NCBI GenBank assembly: GCA_017562135.1
Contig: QEYB01000610.1
Span: forward strand, 1-64,000
DNA length: 64,000 bases
Source of the DNA: Dipylidium caninum
Lineage: Eukaryota; Platyhelminthes; Cestoda; Cyclophyllidea; Dipylidiidae
Direction: 5' to 3'
The notes beneath the pieces were generated by a model. It was not told the DNA's origin. It ran no database searches and saw nothing but the letters and a program-made list of their open reading frames with translations. Of the stretch, positions 12,454 through 25,114 are shown one piece after another. The first letter of the stretch is position 1. The number at the start of each line of letters is the position of its first letter. Made by a program: the position numbers and the translations under genes.

Positions 12454-13677
12454 CTAGTTTGGACACACTATCTGTAGTTGCGTAGTGCTGCCCCATGTCA
12501 CAACCGCCAACCCCTTTTTGTTGTGAGCCATCTTCACAGCAATAACTGGTCCCTGCTCCTTGTGAACGGCAACTGGAGACTTCATATCAAATACATCCCA
12601 TATATAGATGCATCCCTTTCTACTGCCTGCGATAATAATGCGACCTGAAGACGACACGCCTACACCCGTAATCCCCGTAGAAACATCATCTTCATCGTTA
12701 GGGTGGTCATCACCTTCACCTTCCATTCCAGAATGACTCATAACTGCGTTTTCAGGGCCATCAGCGTCATCAGCCACTATACTCTTGCCGCCACTTTGAT
12801 TGTAAGTTGCCAACGGAAAATCTAGTCGTACATCATACAGATTAATCATACCGTCGTCGGAGCCTGTAACGAAGCTGCGGTCGTTTGCATGCTGTTCCAT
12901 ACAGGTTATCTCTGATTCATGTCCGTGCATAGAAGCAACAAGTGGATTGGGCCGTCGAACATCCCAAATGCGTGGAACACCATCGGCCGCACCACTGATA
13001 AAAGATTGCCCGTCAGGTGAGAGCGGAAGTATAGCCGAGACATCGGTAGTGTGAGGGCATTTGTTCAACACCTTGGCATTATTGATATCCCACACAACCA
13101 CCCCATCCACGGATGCTGCGGTAAGCAGTTTATGCCCTTCCAAGTACTTAATACAATTTATTCGTCCGGCATGTTCAAATACAGTTGAGGATACGTACTC
13201 TGAGTAACCGTCTTCTGGAGGACGTGGTTGGTGAGCGAAGGCTTCAACGGTGGCATAAAGTCCCCCGGCAAATATAACACTTAGATCGGAAGTGGTGTCG
13301 GCCGCGGTAGCCTGATTCATCGTGATGTCGATGATGTTGCGAATAAGGCCGCTGCGTACATCCCAAATGCAGATATAGCTGTCTGCCCCAATGGAGAGCA
13401 GGTTCTCGTCCGAAGCCGCCCACGAGCACGTTCGAATGCGTCCGGTATGGGCACGCAGATTATGAACAGCGCTGAGCACCGGCAGATTAGTGAGGATTCC
13501 GACTTTCTCCGCGCTAGCTGCATCCATCATACTAATTCCACCGTAGGCACTTCTACGCAAGGCATCCAAAGCCGCACGTAAATTTGTAATCTCTTTTAGC
13601 AGACCCGTCTCCACATCCCGCTTGTTCATCGCATCCCACTTCAATTGCCCGCCTATCGATCGGGCAACATGTGACAT
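12454..13677 (-). CDS. Divergent G-protein beta-subunit-like WD40 protein, single exon
   Basis: Single uninterrupted frame of 407 residues. The order follows a G-beta subunit: an N-terminal helix (about 1-45) that could pair with a gamma-like partner, then WD40 blades ending in IWDVRSG, VVWDINN, IWDVRRP, LYDVRLD and IWDVFD. Blade phrases such as FISGAADG, GHESEITCMEQ and FVTGSDDG closely track G-beta wording (SGACD, GHESDIN, ATGSDD). The last blade lacks the usual terminal WN, and an acidic insert of about 35 residues (about 298-333) sits between the blades that G-beta keeps short, so partner binding may differ. The other genes here are intron-rich, so an intronless copy suggests retroposition, although the frame is intact. 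It lies 306 bp downstream of RRP40 on the same strand. Other WD40 adaptor families remain possible. Confidence 0.8.
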   Translation of the reverse strand: MSHVARSIGGQLKWDAMNKRDVETGLLKEITNLRAALDALRRSAYGGISMMDAASAEKVGILTNLPVLSAVHNLRAHTGRIRTCSWAASDENLLSIGADSYICIWDVRSGLIRNIIDITMNQATAADTTSDLSVIFAGGLYATVEAFAHQPRPPEDGYSEYVSSTVFEHAGRINCIKYLEGHKLLTAASVDGVVVWDINNAKVLNKCPHTTDVSAILPLSPDGQSFISGAADGVPRIWDVRRPNPLVASMHGHESEITCMEQHANDRSFVTGSDDGMINLYDVRLDFPLATYNQSGGKSIVADDADGPENAVMSHSGMEGEGDDHPNDEDDVSTGITGVGVSSSGRIIIAGSRKGCIYIWDVFDMKSPVAVHKEQGPVIAVKMAHNKKGLAVVTWGSTTQLQIVCPN

Positions 13678-13983
13678 CTAGACAGCCAACCAACTCTCAA
13701 AACCGTATTCAGACTTCGTCCCAATGTGACAAGACACTTATCCAGGCCATGAGTGGAAATAAACCTTATGCACACGGGGTACGTCAGTCCTTCAGAAATC
13801 AGCTTTTTCAGTGACGAAGATTAGTCCAGCTAGAAGCAGTACACTACCTCGAGGATTGGGTCAACACAGATGAAGAATTATGATCGAAAGTAGTTGCTAA
13901 ATTAGGAGAGCAAATAGGAGGTAAAATAGAAAACTCATTATTTGATTTCATCAAAATACAACGTGATTAAGAAGTGAGGGAGG

Positions 13984-16155
13984 CTAACAAAGATCCTCCG
14001 CAAACTTGAGACACGTTTCGGGAGCTACATAGTCCGCAAGGGCAATACTGTTGGCCAGTAACATAGTCTCTCTCGGGGAACGCGCCGTTAGCCAGATGCG
14101 TCCGTTGCAGCCCACGCAGATTTCGAAGGGAAAGCGCTGTGCGAGTGTACACATATTCATAAATACTCCTAATCAAACCAAAGCGGGTGCTTACTTCGTG
14201 AATCACGATTCTTTCAAGTCGACTGATTACATGCGAACTATTATTATAGTATATAGTCATAATCGTTCAAGAGAAAACACTCAGTAACAGAATTTCATGG
14301 AATAAAATCCAATATAAATGTTAGGATAGACCAATTACTACGACTTCCAGTGTCCCTTAAGCACACTTTTAAGTGCAGAAATTTGTTCGGTGCTCTTGAT
14401 TACCATCGTAAAAAACGCGTGACAATCTCCATTACCTCTTGCTGTAGTTCTGCTAGGGATGTAGGGAAAGATATTCGAATCGCGGGATGAGATGAATGAA
14501 TCAGGATGGTGGGTAAAAAGAGATCATTAGTGACTTACCTGACTCAATTTTTCCACCAACGGGAAGTTTGCAGCATCGACCAAGCGCCGGACAAGTTCCA
14601 ACGAGCAAGTGATCATCACACCACCGTTCACACCTCCAGCGTTACCCACTGATCCAGGCTCGTGTCGACCCAGGATTCCCATTCCAGTAGCCTTTCCCGT
14701 TTCGTCCATACAAGTTAGTTCAATCTCCAGATCTATCGATTAAGCCGAGATCCAGTATACTCCAAAAACTTATGGGCAAAACGCTACCATCTGGCAGGTA
14801 AAGGCGGCCATACCGGGGTCAGCCTGTGAGATAGCCGCGTAGATAACATCTCGAAGGCGAATATCGGGTCGATTTTTTTTTGAGGCACCTTCAAATGCCA
14901 AAGTGCTGAGAGAGGCTGGTGCGGGACAACCTATGTCAAGAAAGACGGTGTCGCCGGTCTTTTTCTTCACCACACCAAGGACACGATCGCCAACACAAAA
15001 TTGCGCGGCGTGGAAAGCCTGTGAAGTACAGCCTAAGACGGACATCGCCATCCCAGTTGCCACTGCAACCAACTGCAACGAGTTTATCCACACTCGGTGT
15101 GTCTGCATCCCCATGCCATCTGCTGCCGGTGCGTAGTGCAGAATGCCTAGCTGAAATAAAGTGAAAGGAAGTAATGTGCTGCTACGGTCTCAGCTAAGTA
15201 GCACAACTGAGTGGTTTCGATCTTCTCTAATAGGCTTTCAGAAGCTCAAGTATTGCAGACCATCCAAATTTGAAAACTCAAGGACCCCCTAACTTAGTCC
15301 GGTTAGACGATGACGATGAAAAATGCAATTGAAGATGGCACCTATTACATTTACAGGTCGCAAAATGAGGTATTTGGAAAAGAAGGCAGGTCTAAACTCG
15401 GCACTTCACCCGGCAAAAATGGTGAAAAAATTGCCATTATCTTGTATGATGTAAAAATTTATAAGAATCGCGCACATACAATAATAAGAAAAATAGATAA
15501 CCAAAATACTAGCAAAGACAAGGAAATCTACTATCCAAATTTTGAAGGTGGGAATGTGAGTACCGTAACAATGAAGAGAAGGAGGACGGAGTTGGTAATG
15601 CATTAATCTCAACTAGGCGATGAATCAAATGGTCGCCATAAGATACAATAGAAATGAAAAATCAGGAGTCAAAAATGGACGTTTTTGCACTTCAAGCCAG
15701 ATTTCCTAAAGGACAAATATCGTACAGTCACCGAAAGTCAGAAGCCAGAAAACATAAGTAATTTCATGCAAACAAAAAGTGAGTGTTATTATACAACTTG
15801 GCCATAGGGCTTTCAGAGGAATGCTCTGCCTTAAAGAGACCCGTAAAATAATGCACGCGTACGCATTATCAATTTTTCAAAGTAAAGTGGAAATTAGTAA
15901 TTCAAAATAAACGGCTAAACGGAAAGGACAGCATACCTTTCGTACCAACATAAGGACAGAACTATCGTGTCCCGAAGGAACTTGAACGATGCCGGAGCCA
16001 AGAGACCAAGCTGCAGGAACAGCGGTAGCGGTACTAATAAGCATCCCCGGGACCACAATTCGGCCGACAAAACGAGAGAGATCAACTGCGGTTCGATATG
16101 AGGATTTAAATCCATGGCTATGGGACAAGCCCAAACTGGAGTCATTGTGATGCAT
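13984..16155 (-). CDS. EXOSC3: Exosome complex component RRP40 (EXOSC3)
   Basis: RNA-binding cap subunit of the nuclear and cytoplasmic RNA exosome, which positions RNA over the barrel for 3'-5' decay (family role). Exons: 16155-15937, 15150-14814, 14732-14539, 14136-13984. All junctions are GT-AG and in phase, 903 nt, 300 residues (human 275). The N-terminal domain shows VGRIVVPG. The S1 domain shows GDRVLGVV, then PASLSTLAFEGASKKNRP, near-identical in pattern to human RRP40. The third exon carries CMDETGKATGMG, and the KH domain contains VGCNGRIW (about 258-265). Exon 2 contains an in-frame 51-nt segment flanked by gt and ag that could be an intron; removing it brings the length closer to other RRP40s. 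A pyrimidine-rich acceptor (tttctttatag) ends 9-10 bases before the ATG. It is divergent from MTR4, another exosome factor. Confidence 0.95.
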
Positions 16156-17598
16156 TTTCAATGGCTATAAAGAAACAAAGGCACAAATTAATGGATTAAC
16201 GAATGTGGACACAGTAGTGGGTTGTATTTTAATTTAGAATAAAAATAAAACTCTGCCGGTCTGACTGGATAACACGTGAAAATAATAAGGAATATGAAGT
16301 GTTGGTGATTACAAGAAAAACTATGTCTTTGCAGTCTAACCACAACCGATCGTAGGAGATCCTCCAGACCTGCTGGAAAAAAAGAGGAGTAAAAACCAAG
16401 AAAATTTAAGGAAAGGAAAATACTGAGAGGCAAACAAGGGGCAGTGTAGGAAAGAAAAGTCACACACTGAAGCTCGCCGTCCTGAGAAACATCCAAGTTT
16501 AAAAAGGCGCCGCGGGTGGAAGGCTAACATAATAGAGGAGTAGACGTAAAGGTTGATAAATAAAGCTGTCAAATTTACGGTTCAACCATTATCCTAGTAA
16601 CAAGAAAGCAAGGGTTTGCATTCCATATAAATACTGTGCTATTGAGCATAACAACAGAAATTGTATGCATTAACCTGTCCCAAGTAGAGCTTTTTACGCT
16701 GTTACCAAATATCGCTAGTAACGTAAAAATAAATGTGCAAAAAAATTCATGATCAGAGCATATTAATGATAGTACAATGTAACGGAATTCAAGAACCGTG
16801 CAGTTCTATCTTTTGCTTAAATACACGACCGCTACTAGGGATATAATGCTACATCTCGAAATCCCACGAAACCGCACACTAATCGAGGTAACATAATTCA
16901 GTTCAGAATTGCAGAAAGGTCGCAAGAGCTGAGTATGCTTACTAGGCTAGTCTCAATAAACTTACGATCTAAAGTATCAGTGAGAGCAATGTGAAATTAA
17001 CGAGCAACGGCCTCAAGAAATTATTCTACATTGGGGCCCTTAAATACCCTTTTGAGAGGATTGAACTTAATCCACATAGTAGAAGATAGAGTTATAAACG
17101 TGGCCCATCCCGGTATTGCAGAGATATTTTTCGTCTATCTTAGACTTAGCCCAAAGTTTTCGATAGGCGTCTTCTCACCAATGTTGGAGATAGTTTGTTT
17201 TTTGCTGTTACTACTGTGTTTACTCTTCTTACTTACACATTTTGTAATAATTTACGGCTGCACGTAAAATTTTGCTGTTATTCGCGGTCGCCCAACTAAT
17301 TGGTTGCGCGCCTCTTTCCAACAGGGTGGTGTGCTCCCCGACCCGCTCGGAGCTTTCTACATACGGTTTTTATTTGCTAGTTTCATTCTTTCTAACACAT
17401 CCTCGTCTGACCTCTCGCCTTGTGACACTTTACTTAGAATGTTAAGCATTGTTTGCTCCTGTGAAATTTATCATGCATTCTGACTCCTCCCATTTACCTA
17501 CGTTTAATTATTTTAACCTTGTTCAAGTCCTTCTTAAGCACCCTGTTTTTTATCCAACTTCAATGCATCCCGTCACTAACTTGCTTTCCTGTTTCTAG
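16156..17598. promoter_or_regulatory. Intergenic region shared by divergent RRP40 and MTR4
   Basis: About 1.44 kb of AT-rich sequence between the two start codons. Acceptor-like sites abut both starts (about 16165 on the minus strand, 17598 on the plus strand), so the real promoters may lie further inside, or the 5' ends may come from 5'UTR introns or spliced-leader addition. No TATA box or known operator can be called with confidence. Assignment as a shared regulatory region is inference from gene orientation. Confidence 0.4.
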
Positions 17599-20500
17599 AT
17601 GGGTGATTTATTTGGAATTGAGCTAGACGCCTTGGCATCTTCCTTTCAACCACTAAATGAATCAAAAGTATTTGGCGTTATGTGAGTTGTTATTTATTGA
17701 TGATCATATCCAGGCCTTCTACCACATCTAAGAATCGCTCTCTTCTCCCCGTCCCACCAACATTCTCAATCCCCCCGTTGCGTAAATCGAAATTCAAGCT
17801 GCCTAAGTTAAAGGCAATGTCTATTCCTACCGAAGAGGGTTGCATTCACGAAGTTGTTCTTCCTACAGGCCTTGATTGCTTTAAACCGATGACCCCGGTA
17901 TCACAGACACCAGCCAAGACCTATCCTTTTAAGTTGGATCCCTTTCAACGTCAAGCAATTTTATGTATTGAAAATGATCAGTCGGTGTTGGTTTCTGCAC
18001 ATACATCAGCTGGTAAAACGGTGGTAGCTGAGTACGCGATTGCTCGGTGTTTAGCAAATAAACAAAGGGTCATCTATACCACTCCAATCAAGGCCTTAAG
18101 TAATCAAAAATTTCGGGAGTTTTCAGCAGAATTCAAGGATGTAGGCTTAATGACTGGAGATATCACAATAAATCCAGAGTCGACTCTTCTTATTATGACA
18201 ACTGAAATTCTCAGGTCGATGCTCTATCGGTACGCTTTCTTTTTCATGACATCCTCCGTCACTTCATTAACATTTATTAATCTTTATCATATGATTATAT
18301 TGAATTTGATTCTAAAGTCATCGTAGTTTTCGTTAATATTAATACTTTCCTGCATGTTTCCTTTTTAATATATGATTATTGCTACGGTCATTATCTGGAA
18401 ATGAATTCAAATCATGTTGTTAAACCTCGTTGTATTCGATTATTCTGCCAAGCATCAACGCGCTTTACTTGCTGTTTGGTGGTGGTTGGGTCTTGGAAGC
18501 TTCTTTTTTGGTAGTGGTTCGGAGGTGACGAGAGAACTAGGCTGGGTAATATTTGACGAAATCCACTATATGCGTGAGAAGGAGCGAGGCGTCGTATGGG
18601 AAGAATCGATCATTCTCCTCCCGGATAGTGTACTCCAGGTTTTTCTCAGCGCCACTATCCCCAATGCCAGACAGTTTGCCGAGTGGATAGCTTTCCTGCA
18701 CAAGCGGCCATGTCATGTCATCTACACTGATTACCGTCCTACACCTCTCCAACATTACGTATACCCATGTGGTGGAGATGGAATCTTTTTGGTTGTCAAT
18801 CAAAAAGTATATATCATTTTGTTTTCTGTATAGTCAAGATAATTCTTACCCTAAATGTTCTGTTGCTTGTCACTTGTCGATGCTATATCGTATCGGAAAA
18901 ACTTATTTGACAGGAGTTATTTTCGGAGGTATCGTGATGTAGACGCGTCGAAAAATTGGATATTAATTAGCTAGTCGAATTAAACGCAACTCCGTTTTGG
19001 TAATGCAGAAATTAAGAAGCTTTGTATAATTCAATAAGTAATAATGAATCAGTTTCCATTTTTTAATTTACAGCGTGAATTCCTTGAAGTCAACTTTAAC
19101 TCGGCCCTCGATGTGATTCGTCGATCCGCAGGGAATGCTAAATCTGACGCTTCGATGCGTGGTCGGAGAGGTGGTTCTCTCAGGAATGAAACATACTGCT
19201 ACAAATTAGTGAAACTTGTGATGGACCAGAAACTTGAACCCTTGATAGTGTTCTCGTTCAGCAAGAGGGACTGTGAATTCTATGCTAGTCAGCTTTCGAA
19301 AATGAACTTCAACGACGGTATGTGATAAAACGTGCTTTTTTGGTTTACTTTCTTAAAAGGTTTAACGTTTCAATAAATTCAGCTCTTAATTGTTTTAAAT
19401 GTGTTGGGTGGTCTTACGGTTTGCATGAATTTAGACTATTGGTTCTCCTACAGACCCTCCATTTTTATGCTTCTTTTAATTTAGCCAAAGATAAGGCCGC
19501 TATTGACCTTATTGTCAAGAATGCTCTCGAGTCACTTTCATTAGAGGATCAAAAACTTCCGCAAATTCTGCATACTATACCAATGGTTCGACGAGGCATT
19601 GGTATCCATCATGGTGGTCTTCTACCAATTATTAAAGAAATTGTCGAAATCCTCTTTTCTGAGGGTTATCTGAAGGTGCGGTTTCAGTCCACATTTCCTT
19701 CATATTAAGTACATACGATTAATTATTGACGTAGGGTTGTGCTTTAGTTAGGCTTGAGTTATTTAGAATTTCTAGCACCTTTTGACAACTTTTCATTAGA
19801 TTTATAATGTATACATATTTGTAATGCAGACACAGATAATGTCTTACGTTGTTTATTTTTTAGGTCCTTTTTGCCACTGAGACTTTTGCCATGGGTCTGA
19901 ACATGCCAGCTCGCACGGTTTTATTCACAGCCACTCGTAAGTTCGATGGTCGAGATTTCCGTCACATCTCTCCCGGTGAGTATATTCAGATGTCGGGGAG
20001 GGCGGGACGCCGAGGCAAAGACGATCGAGGTACGGTGATTCTCATGCTAGACGACACTGTCACTCCCGACGCTGCCAAGCAACTTCTTCTGGGCACTCCG
20101 GACCCCCTTAATTCGGCCTTCACACTTTCTTATAATATGGTCCTTAGTCTCCTCCTAGTCGAAGAAATCAACCCTCAGATTATGCTCAAAAAGAGTTTCT
20201 TTCAATTCCAAAATTATGCGTCTATTCCCGATCTGGAACGCAGTGAGTTTACTTTTTTGTGTCTTTGTCTGTATTTGACAAGTGTAATAATTATGTAAAA
20301 AGGAGCAAATTAGGTTGGTAGGGAAAGTCACATCAAAACCTAGTATGTTCCTTAGTCGAGTAGTAAATTGTTCAGATCCTAGTAGGCAAGCTGCTTCTTA
20401 GACATTTGATGCACGATGTCACTCCTTTTGTATGTTTAACAGCGCATGCCATTAAATTGTGAGCTGTTAAACGACCTGTCTTTACACGGTGGTTACTGTT

Positions 20501-22787
20501 GTACTTTGTATTCGTAAACGATAATTCTTATTTTCTAGAAATTGAAAAATTAAACATGGAACTTAATGACATTGATTTGCCGGAGAATGTGGACTTCGAG
20601 CAGCTTTCTGGTCTGCTTCAACTGCGTCGAGGTATAGAAGACCTCGAAAACATGAAATGGCAGCTCTCGATGAAGTTCAAATACATCTCCCCGTTCCTAC
20701 AACCTGGCCGTTTGCTTCGAGTAAGTGGTTAATTTTTCTCTTATTTTTTTTTCACTTTTTTAAATATGTATTTAGGGCTAATACATGGGTTTTTTTGTAG
20801 CGGCTGAAATTATCATATTTTCCCGATTCACTTGATTTTGTTTTTTTTTTTGGCTAATAGGTTGTAAATGAGAATGGCGTTGACTACGGTTGGGCTGTGG
20901 TGTTGAACCTTCGTCGTTCCAAACAGAACAACCCTGGCAGCGGTAGTCCTTTTTCAGATACGGTGCTTGTCGACGTGCTTATCCGTGTCGCCGGTTCTGG
21001 TTCAGATAATTCTGTAATTGATTCTCCTCCTCTCCCTCTCTCATTCTTCAAACCCATCGATGAATTTGATGTAGTTGCGTCGGAAGGCGAAAGTATAGAC
21101 GAGACTATGCGTCCGCCCTCAAAAAAAATTAAAAAAACACCGAAAACCTCTTCAAAACAGCAGAATTCTTTTGGGCCTATCGCCATTGCAACTGTCGTCA
21201 GCGTGCCTCTCGATTTCTTGCGTGACGTGTCGTCAGTTTGTCTTAATTTCTCATCCATTGACGGCGCCGACACTAAGGATCCCACTTTACTGGTTGGAAA
21301 GATGTCAAAACTACCTTCATCGATGCGCCTTCACTTTTGGGAAGGTATTAATCGGGCTAAGACAAAATTAGGTGGAGAACTTCCCCTACTCGACCCTGTT
21401 GAAGACTTGGGTGTCAAAGACACTCGGCTGGCGACTTGTGTGGAGGTAACTGTCCATTGTACTTCAAGCATCGCGTCAACAACTAGATGGATGTGGCCTT
21501 CTTGTTTAGCAGTTTATACTTTCTGTTGTAATGGCCAATTCGTTGTTTCGATAGTACTTTGTTAAAATAGCTTGATGTACTTTTCGCATGCACTGCTCAG
21601 TTTGATTACACGAACCTATTTAAAGTTGTTTTAAGAATGTTTAATTTTTATGCTAACTCTTTCTATAAGTGCCTAAGCGATCTTCAGTTATTAAATAATT
21701 GTTGTAGAATATCCACTTACTGGAAGCTCGAGCTAAGCTCAACCCCCTTTACGGCCGCGATGATTCGGAATACCTTTTGTGCGCTCATGAAAAGCGTATC
21801 GAAGTTAGTCAATCCTTTTTCATGTATAGTACTCATCAAATCTTTACTAGGCATATTAACTCTGTCTTGTTCCGTGTTTTTTGGAATGGTAGAAGTACCG
21901 ACAACTGCGCATTGCTCATGACGAACTCGACAAGAAAGAGTCCTTGCTGCAGTTGGATGAGCTACACTCACGAAAGCGCGTTCTGCGTCGTTTGGGCTTC
22001 TGCACCGAAGATGATGTTATTCACCTGAAAGGTCGAATCGCTTGTGAAATTTCTTCTGGCGACGAACTAATGTTAACTGAACTCCTTCTAGATGGTTTCT
22101 TCAAGTGTGTATCCTGAGTTTGTTAGTGGTTTCCCGAACGTTTTGCTGATCACTTTATTACTTTTCAGTACCTTCTCTGCCGATCAAATTGCAGGTGCGC
22201 TATCCTGCTTTGTTGCGGAGAAAAGCAATTCCAGGGACCCAATAAAACTTCGGCCTGACATGGAAACCGCCCTCAGAACGATCCGAGCAAGTTTGCTGAC
22301 AATACGTTTTCCTATTTAAGGGGCCCTACTTCATCATCATTAGTAGACAATTTTACTTTAGTCAAAAGCACAGTACTTGGCCACAATAGCCGAGGAGAGT
22401 CGTGTTCGCTCAGGTCCTATGGCTGGGAATCTCGAGGGTCCTATCAAGGGCGATGGAGCTATTTTTATCGAAGGCGGTCGGAGCGCCGTCGATGACTATG
22501 TATCAAAATTTTCCGGCGAAATGATGGAGGTTGTCCGCTCCTGGGCGCAAGGCGTTCCTTTCGCAAAACTCTGTCAAATGACGCCTCTTTTCGAGGGCAA
22601 TGTCATTCGTTGTCTACGACGTCTGGAGGAACTGCTCAGGCAGATGCACGAAGCTGCGAAGGTGGCTGGAAATACAGATCTAGAAAATAAGTTTGTAAAA
22701 GGCGAGTCGGCGTTTCACTCTATTATATCTAACAGTTTATTCAAACCAGTAGACAAATTAGCACTTGAAATTGTATCTATTCCATAG
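17599..22787 (+). CDS. MTREX: Exosome RNA helicase MTR4 (SKIV2L2/MTREX)
   Basis: Ski2-like ATP-dependent RNA helicase that unwinds and feeds RNA to the nuclear exosome, also in TRAMP and NEXT assemblies (family role). Exons: 17599-17681, 17714-18229, 18515-18806, 19074-19317, 19485-19675, 19864-20242, 20539-20720, 20861-21445, 21708-21803, 21893-22104, 22169-22290, 22369-22787. They sum to 3321 nt, every junction is GT-AG and in phase, giving 1106 residues (human 1042). Walker A AHTSAGKT is at about 123-130, DEIH at 214-217, LSATIPNA near 244, [10 protein letters not shown] at about 484-493. The arch/KOW region falls around exons 7-8 and includes a lysine-rich stretch (KKIKKTPKT). The C-terminal DSHCT ratchet ends with [12 protein letters not shown] and GNTDLENKF. 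Exon 1 is followed by a 32-nt intron. A tttctag acceptor directly abuts the ATG. Confidence 0.97.
17682..17713 (+). other. 32-nt micro-intron in MTR4
   Basis: Begins gtgagt and ends atccag. Its removal joins AT to G in phase and makes the whole 12-exon reading frame close. Confidence 0.85.
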
Positions 22788-24424
22788 TTTTATAGTTACA
22801 TTATTACCAGTCTTAACTATAGTCTTATTAATGTTAGCCTTCTTTTACCTTTTAGCAATGACGCTGATTAAGAGGGATATTGTATTTGCTGCTAGTCTTT
22901 ATCTTTGAATGTCTTTTCCACCGTGCATCCTTCCAACACTCAAATTACTGTATATTTGTCTCATACTTATTACTCCTTACTATCGCTTGATTAAAATAAT
23001 CGAGTGCTTCTTATTTGGTTGCTGTTTACAGGTCATTTTGAAAACTGACAACATCTTGTTTTTTAATTTTGAGTGGTGTAAAGGTTGAAGTTAATAAGAT
23101 TAAGATCTTATAAGAGAAAGGAATTTCGATACTACTCTTTTTATCCTTTAAAGCGATTATAGTATGTTTCTTTATACTCAAAACCTTCTCATTAAACCAT
23201 TTTTATCGTGTCTTTTTACTTGGCTTTGTTCCGGCCGTTTTAAATGCCTGAGGACCCGAGTTTACCAGTTCCATGAGCCACTATTTTGTAATTTTTAATC
23301 ATTTCCTATCGTTCTTTTTTTCCATTTTTGATTAATAATAACTTAACATTGATTGGTATCCTACACCAATCGCTTTGCTCGATTGTAAGCTTGTAGCGAA
23401 ACAGTACTTTAGGTGGTCGGTTTATTGTCTTTCATTTGGCGCATCCTTTCACCCCTCATCTAGGCTTGACCATCGGCCGCATGTCTGAGAGCAAAAAACA
23501 AGAGTAGTAGGTGACAGTGTTTGGTTTCTGCGACACTGCTGTCCACATTTTCCCACTATCTGCAGTGTTTGAAGCGGATTCAGTTGATTTTTGGCAATTA
23601 TTCCCAGTACCTACACTGCCCAGTCTAGTTGTTTTCCCTATTTCACTTTTATCGCGTCCGTTAGGAAGTTAGAGTATAACGGGTAGCCGTAATCTTGGTA
23701 GTCTTAATCTTCATGATTTCGTGGGTTGATTGCGTTTTTGCAGCCTATAACGTAGACGTGATGAGGCAATCGTCGATAGTTTGTGGGCAGTGGCCGGTGC
23801 CTCTCATTTCAAAACAAATCAACTTTTCCTGGGTCGATTGTTTTCCGTTAAGTTTAATGAATAAATTTACAAGTCTTGAAACGTTTCCATTGAGTAATGT
23901 GGTTGTTGCCGTTGCTATCTCCAGATCGACGGTTATAATGGTTAGTAATGTATATGTGGTTGGAACTACAACTTCTTTGGATTTAATATTCTTTTCAATA
24001 TTTAAAAAAATCCTCTCAGACTAGATTTTTCAATCTGGAAGTCTTATGTACTGGTACGGTAAAACTACGTCATTTTAATATTGTGGCAGTTTTCTCGTTC
24101 AAATCTGACTGGAGTGAATGTGAGATGGAGAGAGGTCCCAGTTCATTTACTTTGACTCTGTACGCCCACTCATGCGACAGACCTGTAAGCATATCCGAGC
24201 GTCGGTTTGAAATAGGCTCTGTTGTATCTTCTCCATATGGTTGTCGTTTCGACAATTGTGCATGTTTGAGAGCCTAAATACATTTCCCTCCCCCTCGCCT
24301 TTTGCCATTACCCATACTCTGGGCTCCTTCTTTGTTCACTGCGTTTCTGCGGTATCGCTATTCGAGCTAACCAGGCATGGGAACCACTTTTTAAATTTGG
24401 TCACCAGTTCAATGGCAATAGGGT

Positions 24425-24446
24425 TTGTGTGTGTGTGTGTGTGTGT
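24425..24446. repeat. (GT)n microsatellite
   Basis: About eleven uninterrupted GT dinucleotides. Confidence 0.95.
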
Positions 24447-25114
24447 CATGCTGGAACAACTGTATTGCCAATTTAGAGCCGGTTTATTGAGAGCAGACTC
24501 GATGTTAACGATTATGGTCAGGTGAATCATCTAAGGAGGAAGCCGGAAGAAAGCTCGAGCGAGGTCTTCCGTGAAGGCGATGAGTCTGTAGTAACATTTA
24601 ACGTAGCATGGGCGGTAGCACACTTGCGCAGACGCTTAGTTGGGCTCTTGGCAAGTGGATTCGGATGTCGTCTGTACGATGTGACAACGCTTAGCACTTA
24701 TGCAATACTTCGCTGTTGAAATAGTCGAATCACTACTGACGGCTCAATCGCGAGCTTAATTTTTAGGCTTGACGAAGTCACTTTTTTTAATGGTCTTCTC
24801 CAAAGCAAACGCGTGGTGGCTATCACAATAGAAGAAGGAGATAAGCAATGCTAAAGTGATTTTTGGGTTCCCATTGTTCCGCTAGTCCTTGTAACATTAG
24901 TGCGTGATGGACGTGAAGTGGGGTTGTCTCGTCAAAAGACCAGAATATCTATCGCAGGAAAACAAGAAAAATATGCAATATGTAGCTATCAAAGTGTCCC
25001 GAGGGGCGTAACTGCCAAGGCCGACAAAATTGCAAGTAAATATTGTTTGTTGGACGGCATTGTCTTGCGTAAGTAGCAAAATTTTTACCGGTCGGTCTGC
25101 GGTGTAATTCATTG

